64,000 bases of DNA from Mycobacterium spongiae (GCF_018278905.1 NZ_CP046600.1:2480001-2544000), one strand, 5' to 3'. Positions 19,325-29,215 are shown, counted from the stretch's first letter. The notes: generated by a model from the letters alone, not told the origin. Translations and numbers: made by a program.

Positions 19325-22300
19325 CTAGTGCGGCTTGGCCAGCGGAAAGGGCAGCGTCTCGCGGATGCTGTGCCCGGTGATCAGCATGATGACCCGGTCC
19401 ACGCCCATGCCAAGGCCCCCGGTCGGCGGCATCGCGTACTCCATGGCTTGCAGGAAGTCTTCGTCGAGCTCCATCGCATCGGGATCTCCACCGGCGGCAA
19501 GCAGCGACTGTTCTTGCAACCGTCGCCGCTGTTCCACCGGGTCAGTGAGTTCGCTGTAGGCGGTGCCCAGCTCCATACCCCACGCCACCAGGTCCCACCG
19601 CTCGGCGACACCGCGCTTGCTGCGGTGCGGCCGGGTCAGCGGCGACACCGACGTCGGAAAATCGATGTAGAACGTCGGTTCCTCGGTGCGGGATTCGACC
19701 AGGTGCTCGTAGAGCTCCAGCACCACGGCGCCGGCGTCCCACTGGGGCCGGTAGGCAACTCGGACAGCCTCGGCTAGCTTGCGGAGTGTTGCCAAGTCGG
19801 TGTCGGCATCGACGCGTTCACCCAGCGCTTCGGAAACAGCGTGGTGCACCGTCTTGACCGGCCACATACCGGAGATGTCGACCGGTTCGAGGCGGCCACT
19901 GGCAGCCGACCGATCGTTGGCTCGGGGCCGCATTACCGTTGGCGCGCCGTTGGCGGCTTGCGCGGCATTCTGGATCAGCTCGCGGCAGCCGTCGATCCAC
20001 ACCATATAGTCGGCGTGCGCTTGATACGCCTCGAGAAGGGTGAACTCCGGGTTGTGACTGTAGTCCACACCCTCGTTGCGGAACGCCCGACCAAGTTCGA
20101 AGACCCGCTCCACACCGCCGACGCACAGGCGTTTGAGGTAGAGCTCCGGAGCGATACGCAAGAACAGGTCCATGGAATAGGTGTTGATGTAGGTGGCGAA
20201 CGGCCGCGCCGCGGCCCCGCCGTGCACCCGCTGCAAAATCGGGGTCTCGACCTCGATGAAGCCCTTGCCGAAGAGCGTTTCCCTGATCGAGCGAAGTACG
20301 CTGCTGCGGGCGGTGAGCAGCTCACGGGAATCGATGTTGACGGCCAGATCGACATAGCGGGTCCGCAGCCGCGCCTCCGGGTCGGTCAGGCCCTTCCACT
20401 TGTCGGGCATAGGTCGCAAGCACTTGCCGATCAGCCGCCAGCTGCTCACGATCAGCGATCGAGTTCCGATCTTGCTCCAACCCATGTGCCCCGCGGTCTC
20501 CACCAGGTCACCGAGATCGATCGCCGCGTTGAAGTCCGCGGCCCGGCCTTGGTCCAAGTGGGAATTGTCCAGCAGCACTTGCATTTCGCCAGACCAGTCG
20601 CGCAGCTGCGCGAACAACACGCCCCCATAGTTGCGCACGCGCAGAATGCGTCCAGATACCGACACGACGGCTTCGTCATCGGCATCTAGCGCCGCTGCAA
20701 CCGTGTGGCTGGGGGCGCGGCCGACGGGGTAGGCGTCAATGCCGCTGCTGCGCAGCTTCTTTAGTTTGGCCAGCCGGACTCGCACCTGTTCGGGCAGCCG
20801 GCGGATGCCGTCATCCTCCTGGGGGGAGCCCGCTTGTTGTAGCTCATCCATGTCCGGCGCGGTGCCGTCGTGATGCAGCGCGCCGGTAGCTGCCAACCGC
20901 TCGGGTACGGCGGAATGATGCCCGGTGTGCACTTTGTCACGCCGGCTGAACGGCAGCACTAGGAAACCCTCGGCGATCACCGAGGCGACCCCCACCCGGG
21001 GAATCAGTCGGGCGTCCTCGTAACAGGCATAGCGGGGAACCCATTCGGGTTGGTACTTCATGTTCGAGCGGTAGAGCGTCTCGAGCTGCCACCACCTCGA
21101 GAAGAACACCAGTAAGCCCCGCCACAGCCGAGCGACCGGGCCCGCGCCCAGCTGGGCACCTTGTTCGAAGGCGGACCGGAACATCGCAAAGTTCAGTGAA
21201 ATACGGCTTATACCAAGGGTGTCAGCGTGCAAAGCCAGTTCGCTGACCATGAGCTCGATGGTGCCGTTGGGCGATTGCGGAGAACGCCGCATCAAATCCA
21301 GCGAGGCGCCGGTCGTGCCCCATGGCACCAGCGACAGCATGGCGACTACCTGGTTGTCCGGAGTTGTCGCCTCCACCAGCAGGCATTCCGCGTCCGCCGG
21401 ATCACCGAGGCGACCCAGCGCCATCGAGAAGCCGCGTTCGGACTCGGTGTCGCGCCAGGCGTTTGCGCGCGCCATGGTATACGCCATCTCCTCGTCGGAA
21501 ATGTCGCGGTGCCGCCGGATCCGCACCGTCAGCCCGGCACGGCGCGCCCGCGTCACGGCCTGGCGCACTCCGCGCATCTCCGGTCCCGACAGCGTGAAGT
21601 CGGCGGTTCGCAGGATGGCCTCATCACCCAGTTCGAGCGCGTTGAGACCCGCTTCACGATATGTCCTAGCTCCTTGGGAACTGGCGCCCATCACGCCCGG
21701 CGCCCAACCGTAGGTCTGGCACAGCCGCAGCCATGCGTCGACCGCCTGTGGCCATGCCCTGGGGTCACCCAGGGGGTCACCGCTGGCCAGGCATACCCCG
21801 ACCTCGACGCGATAGGTGATAGCAGCGCGGCCGCTGGATGCGAATACCACCGACTTGTCGCGACGGGTCGCGAAGTACCCGAGTGAGTCGTCCTTCCCGT
21901 ACAGCTCGAGCAGCCCGCGGATCGCGGATTCGTCTTCTCCGGTCAGCGCATTCTCGGCGCGCTGGGATAGGAACAACACGATCGCCGCCGCGATCAAAGC
22001 GAAGGCGCCGAACAACCCAAAAATCGCGTTGAGGAAAACGTGCGGTCTGCCGGTGAACAAATCGGGATCCGCCAAAGCGAACCCCATCACCCGGTCAATC
22101 ACATAGGGCAGCCGTTCTTGTCGCGCCAGTGACCCTGGGAAGAGTTCCACGAGGCCCCAGGAGGCCAGAATCCCGATCAACCCGCCGACAAGCAGCACCA
22201 TGGTCGCCCTGAACAGCGCGCCCCTGCGGGCCTTCGCCCAGAACTCGCGATAACCGAGCACCAGCAGGACAATCGCGATGACGTGCACCGCGAACCCGAG

Positions 22301-22657
22301 GTTTTCGCCGAAGGTCTGGGCCGCGGTGTTGTCGCCCGCGGCGATATCTGCGACATTCAGTGCGGCGGCGATGACCAGATTTCCGAGCAGGACCAACCAC
22401 GCGATGCGTTTGCGTGCCATGAGGGCCGCGGCCAGCAATACCAGCACAAACGACCACGCGAAGCTCGTATCGGGGAAGTTGAACAGGTAGCTGTTGATGA
22501 ATTGCCGCGGAACCTTGATGATCCACCGGATCAACGGCGACAGACTCGCCAGCAGCGACAGGGTCGCTATCACGCCGACGCTCCAGCCGGCCGCCGCGGG
22601 GACCCACGAAAACCGGGAGGTTGGTCGGCGCCCGGAGCGTGGCTTAGTGAGGGTCAC
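19325..22657 (-). CDS. lysX: Bifunctional lysyl-phosphatidylglycerol synthase/lysyl-tRNA synthetase
   Basis: LysX charges tRNA with lysine and transfers the lysine to phosphatidylglycerol, giving resistance to cationic peptides. The 1110-aa product has an MprF-like part: about seven helices in residues 20-240, then a DUF2156 GNAT-type transferase domain to about residue 570 ([20 protein letters not shown]). From about residue 605 it is a class II lysyl-tRNA synthetase: OB fold, motif 1, motif 2 ([20 protein letters not shown]) and motif 3 ([16 protein letters not shown]). GTG at 22657 (MTLTKPRSG) is used because the sequence further upstream is not open in this frame. The gene is divergent from infC. 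A separate housekeeping LysS is expected elsewhere. Confidence 0.95.
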   Translation of the reverse strand: MTLTKPRSGRRPTSRFSWVPAAAGWSVGVIATLSLLASLSPLIRWIIKVPRQFINSYLFNFPDTSFAWSFVLVLLAAALMARKRIAWLVLLGNLVIAAALNVADIAAGDNTAAQTFGENLGFAVHVIAIVLLVLGYREFWAKARRGALFRATMVLLVGGLIGILASWGLVELFPGSLARQERLPYVIDRVMGFALADPDLFTGRPHVFLNAIFGLFGAFALIAAAIVLFLSQRAENALTGEDESAIRGLLELYGKDDSLGYFATRRDKSVVFASSGRAAITYRVEVGVCLASGDPLGDPRAWPQAVDAWLRLCQTYGWAPGVMGASSQGARTYREAGLNALELGDEAILRTADFTLSGPEMRGVRQAVTRARRAGLTVRIRRHRDISDEEMAYTMARANAWRDTESERGFSMALGRLGDPADAECLLVEATTPDNQVVAMLSLVPWGTTGASLDLMRRSPQSPNGTIELMVSELALHADTLGISRISLNFAMFRSAFEQGAQLGAGPVARLWRGLLVFFSRWWQLETLYRSNMKYQPEWVPRYACYEDARLIPRVGVASVIAEGFLVLPFSRRDKVHTGHHSAVPERLAATGALHHDGTAPDMDELQQAGSPQEDDGIRRLPEQVRVRLAKLKKLRSSGIDAYPVGRAPSHTVAAALDADDEAVVSVSGRILRVRNYGGVLFAQLRDWSGEMQVLLDNSHLDQGRAADFNAAIDLGDLVETAGHMGWSKIGTRSLIVSSWRLIGKCLRPMPDKWKGLTDPEARLRTRYVDLAVNIDSRELLTARSSVLRSIRETLFGKGFIEVETPILQRVHGGAAARPFATYINTYSMDLFLRIAPELYLKRLCVGGVERVFELGRAFRNEGVDYSHNPEFTLLEAYQAHADYMVWIDGCRELIQNAAQAANGAPTVMRPRANDRSAASGRLEPVDISGMWPVKTVHHAVSEALGERVDADTDLATLRKLAEAVRVAYRPQWDAGAVVLELYEHLVESRTEEPTFYIDFPTSVSPLTRPHRSKRGVAERWDLVAWGMELGTAYSELTDPVEQRRRLQEQSLLAAGGDPDAMELDEDFLQAMEYAMPPTGGLGMGVDRVIMLITGHSIRETLPFPLAKPH

Positions 22658-23129
22658 AGACCGCGAGGATATTCAATTGGACCAAGAAATTCCTGCCGCG
22701 CGGCGGGCTGGTCGGACATCTAGGCTGCGCGGCGCTCGCCGCGCAGGTGGTCGGCTTAGGTGGTCCTTGCCTGGCTGACGCGTCATGGCTGTTAGACTGT
22801 CGCCTGCGACCATCCCGGCGAAAGCCCGGGACAGTTAAGTGGAGTCCCAAACTCCCACCGCTAGCCACGAGATCGGTGCGAAGCTGCAGAACGCCTCAGC
22901 GGGCTTTCTCGAAGCTTTCCGAGAGTTTTCTCAAGGCCTAGCGGTCCGGTCACGGGCGTCTCAAGAACGCCTGTTTGCGCATGGCGCGGGCGGTTTATAC
23001 CGCGATCGGTCGGCATTGGGCCCTGCTTGTGCAGGGCCTTTCTGCTGATGGTTGGGCGAGCTTCCACCGCTGATTCCGGCTGGGTCCAGGCTTGGTGGCG
23101 ACGGAACGGAAGCCAACGAGGGAGGCCCC
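22658..23129 (+). promoter_or_regulatory. infC leader region with attenuator-like hairpins
   Basis: The 472-base lysX-infC gap has no gene. A -10-like TAGACT lies at 22793-22798, with TTGCCT at 22767-22772 as a poorly spaced -35. The inferred leader then contains three hairpins: TCCCGG/CCGGGA at 22813-22831, TCTCG/CGAGA at 22907-22924 followed by GTTTTC, and a strong 8-bp stem at 23019-23038 followed by TTTCT. This arrangement suggests transcription attenuation before the translation operon infC-rpmI-rplT, whose leaders are regulated in many bacteria, often by L20. The regulator here is not known. Confidence 0.6.
23019..23043 (+). terminator. Intrinsic terminator/attenuator before infC
   Basis: GGCCCTGC (23019-23026) pairs perfectly with GCAGGGCC (23031-23038) around a TTGT loop, and TTTCT follows. 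It lies about 90 nt before the infC start and points towards infC, so it should act as an attenuator in the infC leader and not as the end of an upstream gene; the upstream gene lysX is transcribed away from it. Confidence 0.75.
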
Positions 23130-23738
<609 letters not shown>

Positions 23739-23770
23739 CCGGTAGCAGACCGCCGGAACTCGACAGGACT

Positions 23771-23830
23771 TGCAAGAACGTGCAAGAACTCGAAAGAGCT
23801 TGAAAGAACCTGAAAGAACCTGAAAGAACT
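23771..23830 (+). repeat. Six tandem decamers between infC and rpmI
   Basis: Six consecutive 10-base units fill 23771-23830: TGCAAGAACG, TGCAAGAACT, CGAAAGAGCT, TGAAAGAACC (twice) and TGAAAGAACT. They end 8 bases before the rpmI ATG, and the following GAGGAAAC supplies the ribosome site. The transcript would be purine-rich and weakly structured. Confidence 0.85.
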
Positions 23831-23838
23831 GAGGAAAC

Positions 23839-24033
23839 ATGCCCAAGGCCAAGACCCACAGCGGGACCTCGAAGCGGTTCCGGCGCACTGGTACCGGGAA
23901 GATCGTGCGGCAACAAGCCAACCGGCGGCACTTGCTTGAGCACAAACCCACGAAGCGCACCCGGCGGCTCGACGGGCGCAAGGTCGTTGCGGCCAATGAC
24001 ACCAAGCGGGTCAAGTCGCTGTTGAACGGCTGA
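23839..24033 (+). CDS. rpmI: 50S ribosomal protein L35
   Basis: A 64-aa basic protein of the large ribosomal subunit. It begins [20 protein letters not shown] and ends in [12 protein letters not shown], both typical for bL35. The order infC-rpmI-rplT is conserved through most bacteria. ATG at 23839 follows the ribosome site GAGGAAAC at 23831-23838. The gap of 73 bases to rplT contains no obvious terminator, so the three genes probably form one operon. Confidence 0.98.
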   Translation: MPKAKTHSGTSKRFRRTGTGKIVRQQANRRHLLEHKPTKRTRRLDGRKVVAANDTKRVKSLLNG

Positions 24034-24106
24034 CCGTCGCACTGGACCGCCACCGGCATCGGGGCCGGCCCTGACCGATTACGTTCGAACGAGAGTAGGA
24101 ACATCC

Positions 24107-24496
24107 ATGGCACGCGTGAAGCGGGCGGTCAACGCCCACAAGAAGCGGCGCAGCGTACTCAAGGCCTCGAAAGGCTATCGAGGCCAGCGGTCCAGGCTCT
24201 ACCGCAAAGCCAAAGAGCAGCAGCTGCATTCGCTGAACTACGCCTTCCGTGACCGGCGCGCGCGTAAGGGCGAGTTCCGCAAATTGTGGATCTCGCGGAT
24301 CAATGCGGCAGCGCGGGCCAACGACATCACCTACAACCGCCTGATCCAAGGCCTCAAAGCGGCCGGCGTCGAGGTGGACCGCAAGAATCTCGCCGACATC
24401 GCCATCAGCGATCCGGCCGCGTTCGCCGCGCTGGTTGACGTCGCGCGAGCGGCGCTGCCTGAGGACGTCAACGCTCCTTCCGGAGAGGCTGCCTAG
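24107..24496 (+). CDS. rplT: 50S ribosomal protein L20
   Basis: A 129-aa protein that binds 23S rRNA early in 50S assembly. The basic N-terminal extension ([20 protein letters not shown], then [15 protein letters not shown]) and the globular domain ([39 protein letters not shown]) are clear. In several bacteria L20 represses its own operon by binding leader or intergenic RNA, which makes it a candidate regulator of the infC leader here; that is inference. The C-terminal 10 residues are a mycobacterial-type extension. tsnR begins 17 bases downstream. Confidence 0.98.
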   Translation: MARVKRAVNAHKKRRSVLKASKGYRGQRSRLYRKAKEQQLHSLNYAFRDRRARKGEFRKLWISRINAAARANDITYNRLIQGLKAAGVEVDRKNLADIAISDPAAFAALVDVARAALPEDVNAPSGEAA

Positions 24497-24513
24497 CCGA
24501 AACCGGTTTTGCG

Positions 24514-25305
24514 GTGCTCACCGAACGCTCGGCCAAAGTGGTCGCCGCGGTCAAGCTGCACCGTCACGTGGGCCGGCGGCGCGCCGGACGTTTTCTCGCA
24601 GAAGGCCCCAATCTGGTTGCGGCCGCATCTGCGTGCGGACTGATCCGGGAGTTGTTTGTCACGGAGTCGGCGGCGCGGCGATACGCGTCGCTGTTGGGCG
24701 CGCAGCAGGCCCCGGTACATGTGGTGACCGAGCGCGCCGCAAGGGCGTTGTCCGATACCGTGACGCCCGCGGGGTTGGTCGCAGTCTGCGACATGCGGGC
24801 GACTCGGCTCGAGGACGTGCTCACCGGTTCACCCCGGCTAGTCACTGTCGCGGTCGACGTCGGCGAACCAGGCAACGCCGGGACACTCATTCGTATCGCC
24901 GAGGCCATGGGCGCCGCGGCTGTCGTCCTCGCCGGCCACAGCGTCGATCCGTACAACGGCAAGTGTTTGCGCTCGTCGACAGGCAGCATCTTTTCGATTC
25001 CCGTCATCGTTGCCCCCGATCCCCACGCGGCGATCGGCGCGATGCGCGCCGCTGGGCTCCAGGTGCTGGCCACGGCGGTGGATGGTGAGCTGCCCCTCGA
25101 TCAGGCCGACCATGTGCTCGACCGGCCTACGGTGTGGCTGTTCGGGTCGGAATCGCATGGGTTGGCGCCGGCGATCGCGGACATGGCAGACCACCGGGTA
25201 CGCATTGCGCTGTCAGGCAGCGTCGAGAGTCTGAACGTGGCTGCCGCCGCGGCAATCTGTCTGTACCAGAGTGCGCGCGTACTGGGCGTCCTCGGGCGTC
25301 CCTAG
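24514..25305 (+). CDS. tsnR: SpoU/TrmH-family 2'-O-ribose RNA methyltransferase
   Basis: A SPOUT-fold enzyme of 263 aa that uses S-adenosylmethionine to methylate ribose in rRNA or tRNA; the exact target is unknown. The N-terminal 100 residues are the substrate-binding domain with the typical start KVVAAVKLHRHVGRRRAGRF. The catalytic domain shows motif 1 with GEPGNAGTLIRIAEAMGA, motif 2 WLFGSESHGL and motif 3 SGSVESLNVAAAAAICLYQ, which together form the knot. GTG at 24514 lies 17 bases after rplT, so it is probably the last gene of the infC operon. It converges and overlaps by 4 bases with the DUF2236 gene. Confidence 0.93.
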   Translation: MLTERSAKVVAAVKLHRHVGRRRAGRFLAEGPNLVAAASACGLIRELFVTESAARRYASLLGAQQAPVHVVTERAARALSDTVTPAGLVAVCDMRATRLEDVLTGSPRLVTVAVDVGEPGNAGTLIRIAEAMGAAAVVLAGHSVDPYNGKCLRSSTGSIFSIPVIVAPDPHAAIGAMRAAGLQVLATAVDGELPLDQADHVLDRPTVWLFGSESHGLAPAIADMADHRVRIALSGSVESLNVAAAAAICLYQSARVLGVLGRP

Positions 25306-26333
25306 GCAGCCGGAGTCCGGCCCCGGGCGGGTCGCAGGCCGGCAATCGTGAGCGTGCTGTGGACGAGCGATCCGGCACGCTCAAAAAGCGCCTTAGCAGG
25401 GTTGGACCGAGGTGGGAAGTAGTGCATCGGCAGGCCGCGGCGATCGTGCGGCGGCGCCATGAAGGAGGGTGCTTCGACCAAGGGCGCGTCGCTTCGGCCG
25501 CGGCCGTCGGCGCGCCGGTACGCGGCCAGTGCGCGCGGGTGCAGGCGGATTTCGTCGGGCACCGCGATGAACGCCAGCTCGACCAACTTCCCGAACAGCC
25601 GCAGCAACACCTCGTCGCCGGGTGTCCAGCGCATACCGGCCTTCTCCCGAACGGCCGGCTCGAACAAGCCGGCCGCAATCCAGCGCTGGCCAGCAACGAG
25701 CGGCTTGAACAGTTGGTCCCAGACGGGCGTCGGCATGAGAACGAACTTCGGCTTCGGGATCCGCATGTCGAGTATGTCGAGGGTGGCGCGGTTGATCTCG
25801 AGTTTGTCGCGGCCGATCCGGTCCCAGTACTCCAGGAAGTCCTCCCACGACTGAGGTACGGGACGCATGCTCATCCCGTACATCCGATACCACTGAACGT
25901 GCTCGTCGAACAGCTGGCGTTTCTCGGCCTCGGTCAATCCGCCGCAGAAGTACTCGGCCACGTTGATGACCAGCATGAAGAATGTCGCGTGCGCCCAGTA
26001 GAACGTGTCGGGGTTCAGCGCGTGATACCGGCGCCCGTCGGCGTCAGTTCCTTTGATGGTGCGGTGGTATCCCTTGATCTGCTGCCCGGTCTGCGCGGCC
26101 CGGTCGCCGTCATAGACCACACCCATGATCGGGTACACCGAACGACTCACCCGCTGTAGCGGCTCGCGCAACAGGATCGAATGCTCCTCGACGCCAGCAC
26201 CCAACTCCGGATACATGTTTTGGATCGCGCCAATCCACACGCCCATCATCGCTGTGCGCAGGTCACCGAAGTACTTCCAGGTGAGCGAGTCCGGTCCGAG
26301 TGGATCAGTGGATGTCGTTGCTGCGGCAGTCAT
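25302..26333 (-). CDS. DUF2236 (MpaB/Lcp-like) protein, Rv1645c-like
   Basis: A 343-aa protein of the DUF2236 superfamily, which includes the fungal oxygenase MpaB and the haem-dependent latex-clearing proteins. The conserved blocks are VSRSVYPIMGVVYDGDRA, NPDTFYWAHATFFM and MSMRPVPQSWEDFLEYWD; the His in the second block is a candidate haem ligand. The substrate is unknown. ATG at 26333 has the strong ribosome site GGAGGGTG just before it; the open frame continues to 26654 but crosses the promoter. A 16-base perfect inverted repeat lies 41 bases upstream, suggesting control by a TetR-type repressor. It is divergent from the first PE gene. Confidence 0.88.
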   Translation of the reverse strand: MTAAATTSTDPLGPDSLTWKYFGDLRTAMMGVWIGAIQNMYPELGAGVEEHSILLREPLQRVSRSVYPIMGVVYDGDRAAQTGQQIKGYHRTIKGTDADGRRYHALNPDTFYWAHATFFMLVINVAEYFCGGLTEAEKRQLFDEHVQWYRMYGMSMRPVPQSWEDFLEYWDRIGRDKLEINRATLDILDMRIPKPKFVLMPTPVWDQLFKPLVAGQRWIAAGLFEPAVREKAGMRWTPGDEVLLRLFGKLVELAFIAVPDEIRLHPRALAAYRRADGRGRSDAPLVEAPSFMAPPHDRRGLPMHYFPPRSNPAKALFERAGSLVHSTLTIAGLRPARGRTPAA

Positions 26334-26647
26334 TACACCCTCCAGCTCCCAAGCTGCGCTCACGATAATCCGTGACAACGAACGTTGTCTACAATCTTGC
26401 CAGATAGTCGACCAAGGTGTTACCGAGTTACCGCGAGGCTGTGGCGGTGTTGTGGCGGGGTTGTCGCATAGGCGTGATCCGGCTGTTTGTCGCTCGATGT
26501 CACCTTCGCCGCGCGTCTGAGAGTCCACTGGTACGAGTTCGCGAGACCGCGGAGAAGAATGCTCCCAGAATAGGTCGTCGCGCCGTAAACTAATTCTTCG
26601 AAAAAGATTCCCTGGAGATTTCTTCGGCCAGTCAAAGGAGACGGGCG
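26334..26647. promoter_or_regulatory. Divergent region DUF2236 gene / PE gene
   Basis: This 314-base gap contains no gene that I can support. It holds the inverted repeat at 26374-26389 near the DUF2236 start, and on the other side a TAAACT -10-like box at 26586-26591 about 55 bases before the PE ATG. The same CCGTAAACT string occurs before the second PE gene (27975-27980), suggesting a duplicated promoter. The ribosome site of the PE gene is AAAGGAGA just before 26648. Confidence 0.5.
26374..26389. promoter_or_regulatory. Perfect inverted repeat, putative repressor operator
   Basis: GACAACG (26374-26380) and CGTTGTC (26383-26389) form a perfect 7-2-7 inverted repeat. It lies 41 bases upstream of the DUF2236 start, where an operator overlapping the promoter would be expected. 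The length and symmetry fit TetR-family sites. It does not match the KstR consensus spacing (AAC-N2-GTT). Confidence 0.6.
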
Positions 26648-27763
26648 ATGTCATTTCTCAGCGTAGTCCCAGACACGGTGGCGGCGGCGGCCGGGGAGTT
26701 GGAGAGTCTTGGCTCCGCGATTCTGGCGGCCAATGGGGCGGCGGCGACCCCCACGACCGGCCTCGCGGCCATGGCATCCGACGAGGTGTCGACGGCCCTT
26801 ACGGCAGCGTTCGCGACCCATGCCCAGCAATATCAAGCCTTCAGCGCCGAAGCGGCGGCGTTTCATGAGCAGTTCGTGCGCATGTTGAACGGCGGCGCGG
26901 CAGCATATGTCGGCGCGGAGGCAGCCAACGCGCAGCAGGCTGTGCTGAACGCCGTGAATGCGCCCACCCAGGCGTTGCTAGGGCATCCGCTAGTCGGAAC
27001 CGGCCCGGCTGGCGCTGCCGCTGCCATGGCGGAAGAAATCACCCCTAACACCCAAAACTTTAATATTCCACTAGGTCCGTTCCAGGTCTCGGCGAGCTTC
27101 ACGGGCCCGTTCTTCGGCGAAAACTCGCTCTTCATATCCGCCAATGCCGCGGCGACCCTAACCACTCCTTTTGGTCCCGTAGCGTTGTTGGCAGGGAGCG
27201 GGACCGCGAACCTGGGAATTGATGGATCGGTTTTCATCGGCGCTAACGGGACTTCCCCGTTGGGTCCCCTCGGGGCGTCGCTGACGGGGAACTCGGTGAG
27301 CATTCCAGACGGGCAGGCAATCCAATTCACCGGGGGGACACTGAACCTGCCCTCCGCGATCCCGTTGCTGGCCGCTCCGGCGGGTCCCTTCGTCACTGGC
27401 GGGGCCTCGCTGCTAAACAGTGGCGGAACGTTTGTCACCGCGCTGGGTGGTGGGGACGTGCTGGGGGCCGCCAACACCGCCTTTGGCGCACCCGTCAACT
27501 TCGCCGACGCCGTTCTGTTTGGTCAGACCCCGGTCACGGTGCCGGACACGTCGCTCGCATCAGCCTTGGGCCTAACATCAGCTGTGCCCCAAGTACACAT
27601 TCCCTTTGGCGGGGTGTTCGCTCCGCTCGAGCCCCTATCGGTGACCGTGCCGCCAGTGGGCGAGGGCACAGGGGCCGTGCTCGGTTCGCAATTTCCGCTT
27701 CAAGGAACCCAATTCGGCGGCCTTGTTCCCGTCCTGATGAAGACACTCGGGTTGCCACTGTAG
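26648..27763 (+). CDS. PE family protein with beta-rich C-terminal domain
   Basis: A 371-aa PE protein. Residues 1-95 are the helical PE domain (MSFLSVVPDTVAAAAGELES) with the ESX secretion signal YxxxE as YVGAE, so type VII export is expected. Residues from about 135 form a Gly/Thr-rich, beta-strand-like domain (TLTTPFGPVALLAGSGTAN, GANGTSPLGPLGASLTGNS) ending in FGGVFAPLEPLSVTVPP and FGGLVPVLMKTLG. It is not a PGRS. The C-terminal domain is clearly homologous to the PE protein at 34945 and, more weakly, to the next PE protein. It sits where M. tuberculosis has PE17 (Rv1646). No PPE partner is adjacent. The molecular role is unknown. Confidence 0.93.
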   Translation: MSFLSVVPDTVAAAAGELESLGSAILAANGAAATPTTGLAAMASDEVSTALTAAFATHAQQYQAFSAEAAAFHEQFVRMLNGGAAAYVGAEAANAQQAVLNAVNAPTQALLGHPLVGTGPAGAAAAMAEEITPNTQNFNIPLGPFQVSASFTGPFFGENSLFISANAAATLTTPFGPVALLAGSGTANLGIDGSVFIGANGTSPLGPLGASLTGNSVSIPDGQAIQFTGGTLNLPSAIPLLAAPAGPFVTGGASLLNSGGTFVTALGGGDVLGAANTAFGAPVNFADAVLFGQTPVTVPDTSLASALGLTSAVPQVHIPFGGVFAPLEPLSVTVPPVGEGTGAVLGSQFPLQGTQFGGLVPVLMKTLGLPL

Positions 27764-28031
27764 GCACATGTAATCGCCGCGTTCTCGGCCCCGGAACCGA
27801 CGAGTCCCCGGATTGGCGACGCGCCATCAACGGAGCTGGGTCGTGTGCGGTTCGTCCGCAGCGGACGGCCGTTGCGCGGGATCCCGAGTTCGGCCAGGTC
27901 ACGGTGTCGCTGAGACCACGGAGCCGTCCCCGAGAGGTCCGGAGAGCTATTGACCAGAGCGGATTGTTGCACCGTAAACTGATCCCGCGAATAGCCTCGC
28001 GATTTCGTCGGTCGGTTAGGGGAGACGGTTT
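27764..28031 (+). promoter_or_regulatory. Promoter region of second PE gene
   Basis: The 268-base gap holds a fair promoter: TTGACC at 27950-27955, 19 bases, TAAACT at 27975-27980. The ribosome site TAGGGGAG lies just before the ATG at 28032. No gene is seen. Confidence 0.5.
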
Positions 28032-29030
28032 ATGTCATTTCTCAGCGTGGCGCCGGACATTGTGGCGGCGGCAGCAGGGAATTTGGAGAACATCGGCTCT
28101 GCACTGAGCGCGGCCAATGCGGTGGCGGCACCGCCGACCACGGGGCTCGCGGCGCCCGCCGCGGACGTGGTGTCGACGGCTGTTGCGGCGATGTTCGGAA
28201 CCCATGCTCGGGAGTTCCAAGGCCTGAGCGCCCAAGCCGCGGCCTTTCATGACCAACTTGTCGGCGTGTTGAGACTCGGCGCGGCGGCATACGAACGCGC
28301 CGAGGCCGTCAATGTCCAACAGGTCCAACAGGTCCAACAGGTCCAACAGGCCGCGCTCAACGCGGTGCACGCACCTGCCCGAGCGCTGTTGGAGCAGCAG
28401 GTGGCCAAGAATGGAACTGCTCTGCGCAGCGCCCGCTCGGCTATCGACACGGCGGTCGCCGGCGGCGCTGCCCCGCTGGCCGCCGGTGGGCGCGCCGCGT
28501 TGGTCGTCGACGAAGGCATTCCCATCAGCTTCCCCGTCCTGAACACCGACACTCCGCTGGGCCCGCTGGCGCTGACGCTCAATGGGTCGATATCACCGAT
28601 GACCCAAGAACTGGTCCTTGACTCCGGGTCACTGGCCGCCCCCGAGTCGCTTGTGTTCGGCCTTAACGCGGTAGGTCCCTATGTCACCGGGCTGACGGCG
28701 CTGCAGAACAGCAGCACGGCATTCGCCGCCGCGGTGCAAGGCGGGGACCCGCTCGGGGCCGCGGGCGCCCTGCTCAATGCCCCTGGCAACCTGGTAAATG
28801 GTTTTCTTTTTGGCCAGACGGCGATAGCACAATCTATCGCTGCGCCGGAGGGTTCGGGCTACACATCGGTGGGGATCAGCGTTCCGGTCGGCGGGCTGCT
28901 GGCTCCGCTGCAGCCGGTCTCGGTGACGTTGACGCCCGACGCAGGGGCGTCGACAGTCATTCCGTTGAGCGGTCCAAGGATCGGTGGTTTGGTTCCCGCC
29001 CTCCTCGAGGGAGCAATCCCCGGATTCTAG
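28032..29030 (+). CDS. PE family protein (PE17-like) with VQQ repeat
   Basis: A 332-aa PE protein. The PE domain (MSFLSVAPDIVAAAAGNLEN) ends with the secretion motif YERAE, immediately followed by four VQQ repeats. The downstream part is Ala-rich, then a beta-type domain from about residue 155 with LGPLALTLNGSISPM and the terminal module LLNAPGNLVNGFLFGQ, VPVGGLLAPLQPVSVTL and IGGLVPALLEG. That terminal module also ends the other three PE-family proteins in this window. Because it directly precedes the adenylate cyclase gene, it is the best positional match to PE17 (Rv1646). Export by a type VII system is expected; function unknown. Confidence 0.92.
   Translation: MSFLSVAPDIVAAAAGNLENIGSALSAANAVAAPPTTGLAAPAADVVSTAVAAMFGTHAREFQGLSAQAAAFHDQLVGVLRLGAAAYERAEAVNVQQVQQVQQVQQAALNAVHAPARALLEQQVAKNGTALRSARSAIDTAVAGGAAPLAAGGRAALVVDEGIPISFPVLNTDTPLGPLALTLNGSISPMTQELVLDSGSLAAPESLVFGLNAVGPYVTGLTALQNSSTAFAAAVQGGDPLGAAGALLNAPGNLVNGFLFGQTAIAQSIAAPEGSGYTSVGISVPVGGLLAPLQPVSVTLTPDAGASTVIPLSGPRIGGLVPALLEGAIPGF
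28314..28349 (+). repeat. Four exact 9-base tandem repeats within PE gene
   Basis: GTCCAACAG is repeated four times without change, encoding Val-Gln-Gln four times directly after the PE secretion motif. The unit keeps the reading frame, so slippage would change length by three residues per unit. The region would stay alpha-helical. Confidence 0.95.
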
Positions 29031-29215
29031 TCGGCTGCGAACGTTCGGGCGTCGGTCGCGTCGTCGCCGGTCCGTCCGGCCGGCCCGCCCGCATCGGCGC
29101 GACTCCACCAGGACGTCCACCAGCCAATACTGTGACCAGCGTGTTGTTGGGATCTGGGACAGATGTGGCGTGATCGTCGTTGCCGGGCTCGGTCAGCTCC
29201 GCCTACCCTGGCCGG

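Noticed and set aside
23771..23830. Possible CRISPR or REP element
   Set aside because: The 10-base units are contiguous with no spacers and no palindrome.
26374..26389. KstR (cholesterol regulon) operator
   Set aside because: KstR sites have AAC-N2-GTT at the centre; here the AAC and GTT halves are four bases apart.
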